From JANMJD01 sp963828405 (GTDB lineage Bacteria; Actinomycetota; Acidimicrobiia; Acidimicrobiales; Ilumatobacteraceae): 64,000 nucleotides of DNA. Position numbers and translations under genes: made by a program. The stretch spans positions 1,240,001-1,304,000 of the forward strand of contig CAWHEG010000031.1 in assembly GCA_963828405.1 (NCBI GenBank), given 5' to 3'. Positions 58,548-64,000 of this stretch are shown here, one piece after another. Each line of letters opens with the position of its first letter. Position 1 is the first letter of the stretch. The notes below the pieces were generated by a model. That model was not told the DNA's origin. It saw nothing but the letters and a program-made list of their open reading frames with translations, and ran no database searches.

Positions 58548-61385
58548 ATGTCCGTAGCCATCCGACGCCACGTGTTGATCTCGTTGGTCGTCGCCGTCGG
58601 ACTGGGTCTCCCGGCCATCGCCGAGGTGCCCGGCGCCGCTGCCGGCCGGCTCCCCGCCGGAGCAGCGCTTCCGCCCGGGCCGGCGACGCACGCGTTCACC
58701 GTCGTGAGCCCCGCCAGACTGCTCGACACCCGTCGGCAAGGCGCCCAACCGGCCGCCGGCTCGACGACCGACGTGCTCGTCAGCGGCCAAGCAGGCGTCC
58801 CCGCAGGCGCGGCGGCCGTGGTGCTCAACGTCACCGCGACCCAGTCCGCCGGAGCGGGCTACGTCACCGCCTTCCCGGCCGGATCGCCTCGTCCTCCCAC
58901 CTCGTCGCTCAACCTCGACGCCGCCGGACAGACGCGCGCCGTGCAGGTCACGGTCGCCGTCGGCGCCGGCGGCAAGGTGAGCCTGTTCACGTTCGCCGGC
59001 ACGCACTTCGTCGTCGACGTCTCGGGGTACTACGTCGCCGCGGCGAGCGCCCAGGCCGGACGTTTCCTGTCGACCAGCCCGACCCGCATCCTCGACACGC
59101 GCCGCAGGGGCCCGCGGCCGGCTGCCGGCGCGACCCTCAACGTTCCGGTCGTCGGTGTCGGCGGGGTGCCGTCGAATGCTTCGGCAGTCGTCGCCAACCT
59201 GACGGCGACCGACGCCGCCGGGCCCGGCTTCGTCACCGCCTACCCGCACGGTGGGCCCCTGCCACTGGCCTCGAACCTCAACCTCGATCAGGCCGGTGAC
59301 ACGATCGCCAACCTGGTCACGCTGCCCGTCGGCACCGACGGCAGCATCGATCTGTACACCGAGGCGGGGACCCACCTGCTCGTCGACCTCCTCGGCTACT
59401 ACACCGGTGCGACCTCGCCGGTCGGAAGCCGCGGCCTCTACGTGCCGGCCGCCGACCGCCTGCTCGACACCCGGGGAGGTACCCGCCCGGCAGCCGGTTC
59501 CACGACCGGCATCCCGCTGGGCGCCGCAGCAGGCGCCTCGGCGGCCCTGCTCAGCGCCATCGTCACCGAGGCGACAGGTCCCGGCTTCATCTCCGTCTTC
59601 CCCACGGCCGCCGGCTTCCGCAACACCTCGACGCAGAACAACGGCACCGGTGGCACCGTCGCCAACGCCACAACGGTGGCCAACGACGGTGGGGCGTCGG
59701 TGCTCACCTATGCCTCGGCGCATCTCGTCGTCGACCTCGCCGGGTGGTTCACCAGCGGGCCCTCCGACCAGCCGGTCGAGGTCGAGTTGCTGACGTTCAA
59801 CGACTATCACGGCCACCTCACACCGCCGACCGGGGGCGACGCCACGCTCGGTGCGACGCTCGACCCGGCGAACACCCAGGTCGGCGGGGCCGAGTACCTG
59901 GCCGCGAAGCTGGCCGCCCTGCGCGGCGCAGCCGATCTGTCGATCACCGCCACGGCCGGCGACCTGATCGGCGGTACTCCGTTCCTCTCCGGGCTCTTCC
60001 ACGACGAGCCATCTGTCGAGACCCTCGAGGCGATGGCCCTCGACGTCTCCAGCGTCGGCAACCACGAGTTCGACGAGGGGCTGCCCGAGTTGCTGCGCAT
60101 GCAGAACGGCGGTTGCCACCCGGTCGACGGCTGTTACTTCCCGGCCGATCCGTACGACGGCGCGGCGTTCCCCTGGCTGGCCGCCAACGTCGTGCGCACC
60201 GCCACCGGTTCGACGGTGCTGCCACCGACGTGGGTCAAGAACGTCGAGGGCGTCAAGGTCGGCTTCATCGGGATGACGCTCGAGGACACCCCGACCCTCG
60301 TCGCCCAGGCCGGCATCCAGGGCCTCGAGTTCCGCGACGAGATCGTCTCGGCCAATGCGGCAGCCGCGGCGCTCGACGCCGCCGGGGTCAAGGCGATCGT
60401 CGTGCTGCTCCACGAGGGCGGCCTGCAGACGGGGACGTTCGGGGGGTGCACCGGCATCAGCGGACCGATCGTGGCCATCGCCCAGGGGATCACCCCGATG
60501 GTCGACATGATCGTCAGCGGGCACACGCACCAGCCTTACGTCTGCACGATCAGCGACCCCGAGGGCCAGGCGCGGATGGTCACCTCCGCCTCGTCCTTCG
60601 GACGGGTGGTCACCGAGTCGCGCCTGAGCATCGACCGCACGACCGGTGAGGTCAACCGGGCGACGGTCACCTCGACCAACCATCTGGTCGCCCGCACCGT
60701 GGCCAAGGATCCGACGCAGACGGCGATCATCGCCAAGTGGAACGCCCTGTCGGCACCGAAGGCCAACCGGGTGGTCGGCTCGATCGCCGTCGACATGCTC
60801 CGCGCCCCCAACCGCGACGCGGAGTCCGCGCTCGGCAACCTGATCGCCGACGCCCAGTTGGCGGCGACCGCGGCGAACGGGGCCCAGATCGCCCTGATGA
60901 ACCCCGGTGGGGTGCGCGCCGACCTCAAAGCGGCCGACATCGGTGGTGGGGAGGCCCCTGGCCAGGTGACATTCGGGGAGGCCTTCACCGTGCAACCCTT
61001 CGGCAACCTGCTGACGACGGTCACGATGACCGGCGCGCAGATCGAGCAGGTGCTCGAGCAGCAGGCCATCGCCACCCGCAGCCGGCCCGTGCTGATCCTC
61101 GGAGTCTCCAAGGGACTCGAATTCGGCTACCAGGCGTCGGCGCCGTTCGGGGCCCGGATCGACCCGGCCTCGATCAAGCTCAACGGCACGGTGATCGACC
61201 CGGTGGCCACCTACCGGGTGACCGTCAACAACTTCCTCGTCGATGGTGGTGACGAGTTCACCGCCTTCACCCTCGGCACCAACCGCACCGGTGGCGGTGA
61301 CGACCTCACCGCCTTCAACGCTTACCTCGCCGTCAACTCGCCGGTGGCCTCACCAGGCACCGGTCGGATCATCGAGCTGCCCTGA
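58548..61385 (+). CDS. Secreted 5'-nucleotidase with N-terminal LNVTA-type repeats
   Basis: 945 residues. A signal peptide (HVLISLVVAVGLGLPAIAEV) is followed by three repeats of the family seen at 25-34 kb (each starting RLLDTR or RILDTR, core LNVTATQ or NLTATDA, end VDVSGYY, VDLLGYY or VDLAGWF), but here at the N terminus. From about 410 there is a metallophosphoesterase domain (LLTFNDYHGHL; VGNHEFDEGL near 503; SGHTHQPY near 657). A C-terminal 5'-nucleotidase domain (ALGNLIADAQ near 758) completes a UshA-like enzyme hydrolysing extracellular nucleotides. GAGGAGG before ATG 58548 decides the start over 58512. Confidence 0.9.
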   Translation: MSVAIRRHVLISLVVAVGLGLPAIAEVPGAAAGRLPAGAALPPGPATHAFTVVSPARLLDTRRQGAQPAAGSTTDVLVSGQAGVPAGAAAVVLNVTATQSAGAGYVTAFPAGSPRPPTSSLNLDAAGQTRAVQVTVAVGAGGKVSLFTFAGTHFVVDVSGYYVAAASAQAGRFLSTSPTRILDTRRRGPRPAAGATLNVPVVGVGGVPSNASAVVANLTATDAAGPGFVTAYPHGGPLPLASNLNLDQAGDTIANLVTLPVGTDGSIDLYTEAGTHLLVDLLGYYTGATSPVGSRGLYVPAADRLLDTRGGTRPAAGSTTGIPLGAAAGASAALLSAIVTEATGPGFISVFPTAAGFRNTSTQNNGTGGTVANATTVANDGGASVLTYASAHLVVDLAGWFTSGPSDQPVEVELLTFNDYHGHLTPPTGGDATLGATLDPANTQVGGAEYLAAKLAALRGAADLSITATAGDLIGGTPFLSGLFHDEPSVETLEAMALDVSSVGNHEFDEGLPELLRMQNGGCHPVDGCYFPADPYDGAAFPWLAANVVRTATGSTVLPPTWVKNVEGVKVGFIGMTLEDTPTLVAQAGIQGLEFRDEIVSANAAAAALDAAGVKAIVVLLHEGGLQTGTFGGCTGISGPIVAIAQGITPMVDMIVSGHTHQPYVCTISDPEGQARMVTSASSFGRVVTESRLSIDRTTGEVNRATVTSTNHLVARTVAKDPTQTAIIAKWNALSAPKANRVVGSIAVDMLRAPNRDAESALGNLIADAQLAATAANGAQIALMNPGGVRADLKAADIGGGEAPGQVTFGEAFTVQPFGNLLTTVTMTGAQIEQVLEQQAIATRSRPVLILGVSKGLEFGYQASAPFGARIDPASIKLNGTVIDPVATYRVTVNNFLVDGGDEFTAFTLGTNRTGGGDDLTAFNAYLAVNSPVASPGTGRIIELP

Positions 61386-61404
61386 TCGGATCGTCGCGCA
61401 CGTT

Positions 61405-61455
61405 CCTCGCCGAGATCGCCGAGCCCGCGGGGCCGGGCCTCAGCGCTCGGCGAGG
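61405..61455. terminator. Possible terminator between convergent genes
   Basis: CCTCGCCGAG (61405-61414) and its exact complement CTCGGCGAGG (61446-61455) enclose a GC-rich loop that can itself fold. The right arm lies inside the end of the minus-strand gene. There is no T-run. Confidence 0.3.
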
Positions 61456-63125
61456 AGCGGCAGGAGCTGGTCGGCCCGTTCGACAGCCCGGATCCCGAGC
61501 GCGGCGAGACCGGGGCGGGCGTCGATCGGCAGCGCCTCGCCGGTGTCCTGGTTGAGGATGCCGCCCATGTAGATGCGCCCGTGCCAGTGGGCACGCTGCG
61601 CGGCCGCGCTGAGACGCTCGCCCAGGTCGAGGGCGTTGCCGTTGTACACGCCGAGCACGACGGCGTCGGCGTCCTCGTCCACGGCGGCGGTGATCACGCC
61701 GTCGATCGACGCGTTCGAGCCGAGCAGGATCACCTCGGCTCCGGCGGCCGGCAGCACCCGCGCCAATGCGTCACGGACCAGGTCGTGGACCTCCAGCACG
61801 GCGAGCACCACCCGCAGTCCGTCCAGTCGCGGAGCGTCCGCAGCCAGCTGGACGGCGAGGCGCCGCACGTTGGACGCCTTCCACGGTTCGAGCCGGGTCA
61901 CCTCGGGCGGAGCGGGCAGGTCGACGCGCCGTTCGAGCTCGCCCATCGTCACCCGGCGCAGGGCGAGCAGCACCTGGGCCGCATCGCCGACGTCGACGCC
62001 GTCGTCGTCCAACGCCGCCAGCGCCCGGTCACGGAACTCCACGGCGTACGCCGCGGTCGCCGCCCCCAGCCGTTCGAGCCGGTCCCAGTCGTACAGGTCG
62101 GGTGACTTGCGGACCTCCCGCTCCAGTTCGCGGGCGAGCAGGTGGACCTCGATGATCTCGGCCGGGCTGGGGATGCGCTCGGCCTCCGTGAGCGGGACTG
62201 GGTTGACGGCATGTCCGGTAGGCCGGCGCAGTTGCAGGGCGATGTCGCACATCAGCTGAGCGGCGACCGCAGCCGTGTTGCGCGCCCTCTGCCCGGCCCG
62301 GTGGTCGACCGTGTTGCCGTAGATCATCGAACCGATCGAGTCCCGGCCGCGCAGGTCGTCGAGGGCGAAGTGGACGATCGCCCGATGCTCGGGGTTCTGG
62401 ATGGTGTTCCCGAAGCAGTGGGCCAACCGTGCCCCGATGAGCTCCTCGACGACATACAGCTCCAACGCCGCCCAGCCGACGTACGACCCGAAGTGGGCGG
62501 CCTGCGTGCCCGAGCCGTCCTCGAGGTTGGAGTGGGCGAGCGCACCGTGCTGGCGCAGCGCCCCGATGGCCGCCAGGGCGCGCACGGATTCCTCCGTGAC
62601 GAGGATCTCGTCCGAACCCCCGAGCAGGTCGTACGCGGTGTACTGCCCGACGTTGCCGATGGTGGTGACCCCGGCCCCCAGGGCGCGCAGGGTGTTCTGG
62701 AATCCGGCCGGGAAGCCGATCATGTGGTCGCCGAGGTGCGGTTGCACCGGTGCAGCCTCCCCGAGACGGTGCCACTCGTCGACACCGATGCGCGGGCCGG
62801 TCTCCTTCACCGTCAGGTGCCGCTCGTGCTCGGGCACGCCCATCGCCCGGTCGAGAGCGAGCCCGAACCGGTCGACGGTGTGGCCCTCGGCGGCCAGCGC
62901 GTCGTGGACCTCGGCGACGGCCGCCTCGGTGGCCGACCAGGTCGAGAGGCCGACGTGCATGTGGTACATCACGACGCCCTGGTCGCGCCGGCGTCGCTTG
63001 TACTCGACCTCCGAGCGGGCTCCGTGGGCCCGGAGGAAGGCGGTCGGTGGCGGTGGCCCCGGCGCCGCGGCACGGCCCTCGGCGATCAGTCGCCCGCCGG
63101 CGAGCATCGGTTGTGTGCTGTGCAC
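61440..63125 (-). CDS. B12-binding, glutamate-mutase-like protein
   Basis: 561 residues. The N-terminal 400 residues resemble the TIM-barrel subunit of carbon-skeleton mutases of the methylaspartate type (RHLTVKETGPRIGVDEWHRL; PHLGDHMIGFPAGFQNTLRA; QTAHFGSYVG-like GTQAAHFGSYVGWAALELYV). The C terminus (from about 425) has the B12-binding Rossmann layout (LEVHDLVRDALARVLPAAGA; VILLGSNASIDGVITAAVDE; GRIYMGGILNQ), but the DxHxxG cobalamin motif is altered to EVHDLV. So B12 binding may be base-off/His-on variant or lost. Start GTG 63125 is backed by AGGAGGG. Substrate unknown. Confidence 0.68.
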   Translation of the reverse strand: MHSTQPMLAGGRLIAEGRAAAPGPPPPTAFLRAHGARSEVEYKRRRRDQGVVMYHMHVGLSTWSATEAAVAEVHDALAAEGHTVDRFGLALDRAMGVPEHERHLTVKETGPRIGVDEWHRLGEAAPVQPHLGDHMIGFPAGFQNTLRALGAGVTTIGNVGQYTAYDLLGGSDEILVTEESVRALAAIGALRQHGALAHSNLEDGSGTQAAHFGSYVGWAALELYVVEELIGARLAHCFGNTIQNPEHRAIVHFALDDLRGRDSIGSMIYGNTVDHRAGQRARNTAAVAAQLMCDIALQLRRPTGHAVNPVPLTEAERIPSPAEIIEVHLLARELEREVRKSPDLYDWDRLERLGAATAAYAVEFRDRALAALDDDGVDVGDAAQVLLALRRVTMGELERRVDLPAPPEVTRLEPWKASNVRRLAVQLAADAPRLDGLRVVLAVLEVHDLVRDALARVLPAAGAEVILLGSNASIDGVITAAVDEDADAVVLGVYNGNALDLGERLSAAAQRAHWHGRIYMGGILNQDTGEALPIDARPGLAALGIRAVERADQLLPLLAER

Positions 63126-63143
63126 GTCGCCCTCCTGTGGCGA

Positions 63144-64000
63144 TCAGCCGGCCACTGCGACCGGCAGCGTCAATGTCACCGTGGTGCCTCCGGCGACGGT
63201 CGAGACGAGTCCGACGGTGCCCCCGTGCTCGGTGACGATACCGCGCACGATCGACAGGCCGAGCCCGGTGCCCCCGTTGGCCCGCCCCCGGGACTGGTCG
63301 GACCGATAGAAGCGTTCGAAGGCCTGTGTCGCGCTCGCCGGATCCATGCCCGGGCCGTCGTCGGCGATCGTGATCGTCACGTGAGCGGCGTCGTGGGCCA
63401 CGACCACGCGGATGGCGCTGTCGACCGGGGTGTGGGCCAACGAGTTGGCCGCCAGGTTGGCGAGCACCTGGCGGAGCCTCACCTCGTCACCCTCGACGAC
63501 GACGGGCTCGCCTGCGTCGACGTCGATCGGCCGCTCGGGCTGGACGGCACGGGCATCGGCGACCATGTCGCCCACCAGGCCGGTGATCTCGACGGGCGCG
63601 CGCTCGAGCGGTCGTTGCTGATCGAGTCGGGCGAGCAGCAGCAGATCCTCGATGATCAGCCCCATCCGGGTCGCCTCCTGCTCGGTGCGGCGCATGGCGT
63701 CGCCCAGGCGTTCGGGCGCATCCAGCGCCCCCAGCCGGTAGAGCTCGCCGTATCCGCGGATCGTCTGGACCGGGGTGCGCAGCTCGTGGGAGGCGTCGGC
63801 GGCGAATCGGCGCAGCCGTTCCTCGGTGCGCGCCCGCTCGTCGAAGGCCTCCTCGAGTCGGTGCAGCATGCTGTTCAGCGCCGTGCCCAGCTGTCCGGCC
63901 TCGGTGCCCGCCGGTCCCTCGGGCACCCGCTGGGACAACGACCCGGCGGCGATGTTCCCGGCCACGGCGGTCATCTGCCGGATCGGTCGCAGGCCGAGAC
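63144..64000 (-). CDS. Sensor histidine kinase, C-terminal part (cut by window edge)
   Basis: The first residues in view (LGLRPIRQM) belong to a HAMP linker, so the N-terminal sensor and membrane helices lie beyond the right edge; the ATG at 63974 is internal. The H-box is FAADASHELRTPVQTIRGYG, the N-box LANLAANSLAHTP, G1 ADDGPGMD and G2 NGGTGLGLSIVRG. This is an EnvZ/PhoR-type kinase. Its response regulator would be expected just upstream, outside the window. Confidence 0.93.
   Translation of the reverse strand, partial: LGLRPIRQMTAVAGNIAAGSLSQRVPEGPAGTEAGQLGTALNSMLHRLEEAFDERARTEERLRRFAADASHELRTPVQTIRGYGELYRLGALDAPERLGDAMRRTEQEATRMGLIIEDLLLLARLDQQRPLERAPVEITGLVGDMVADARAVQPERPIDVDAGEPVVVEGDEVRLRQVLANLAANSLAHTPVDSAIRVVVAHDAAHVTITIADDGPGMDPASATQAFERFYRSDQSRGRANGGTGLGLSIVRGIVTEHGGTVGLVSTVAGGTTVTLTLPVAVAG

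Noticed and set aside
58197..60995. 932-residue minus-strand open frame opposite the 5'-nucleotidase
   Set aside because: Composition is low-complexity Gly/Arg/Val/Asp with no domain; the plus strand has complete nucleotidase motifs.

Overview
The window is high-GC actinobacterial DNA with dense, short-spaced genes. The mixture fits a free-living, lipid- and aromatic-degrading actinomycete of the Acidimicrobiia (Ilumatobacter-like) type: many acyl-CoA dehydrogenases, SDRs and thiolases, DUF4244-type Tad pilus genes, a SACE/SigE-type ECF sigma factor, and large secreted proteins with PKD and 'LNVTA...VDVLGWF' repeats. That placement is inferred from gene content only. No CRISPR array, prophage or insertion sequence was seen.

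Layout. 1-5.7 kb: a cut-off thiolase, an Ltp-type thiolase/DUF35 pair, a lipoprotein esterase, a small unknown protein, a beta-hydroxyacid dehydrogenase and a phytanoyl-CoA dioxygenase. 5.8-7.8 kb: an ECF sigma factor coupled to a membrane-anchored solute-binding-like protein. 7.9-12.1 kb: two acyl-CoA dehydrogenases (the second fused to an ArfB-type ribosome-rescue domain), an exported SurE-like protein and a DUF305 protein. 12.2-18 kb: a branched-chain amino acid ABC transporter whose LivM permease is fused to its own substrate-binding protein, followed by a TetR regulator. 18-22.4 kb: a NUDIX hydrolase, a DrrAB-type exporter, IlvE and two small envelope proteins. 22.5-24.9 kb: a nitroreductase and an acyl-CoA mutase, both broken by small indels.

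25-33.8 kb holds three tandem paralogous secreted proteins (beta-propeller, PKD domains, three C-terminal repeats each). 33.9-41.9 kb is housekeeping: HolB, Tmk, TopA, an MMPL transporter and RsgA. 41.9-46.4 kb is a compact Tad pilus locus. 46.5-48.4 kb has an RHH/PIN toxin-antitoxin pair with a palindrome abutting its start codon, a selenocysteine tRNA (anticodon TCA), a decayed HTH/nucleotidyltransferase fragment and a DinB/maleylpyruvate-isomerase-like protein. 48.5-58.5 kb looks like a catabolic region: TetR, two Rieske oxygenases, a PEP-utilising mobile-domain protein, a ThuA-like protein, an acyl-CoA dehydrogenase, two paralogous SDRs and a luciferase-like oxidoreductase. 58.5-64 kb: a 5'-nucleotidase carrying the same repeat family at its N terminus, a B12-binding mutase-like protein and a cut-off histidine kinase.

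Two window-wide patterns stand out. First, at least thirteen genes have a TANNNT -10 box only 6-9 bases before the start codon, which implies leaderless transcripts. Second, seven single-base frame changes fall in five otherwise well conserved genes between 22.9 and 50.8 kb, mostly at short G/C runs. These look more like assembly indels than decay, and should be settled before those genes are called pseudogenes.
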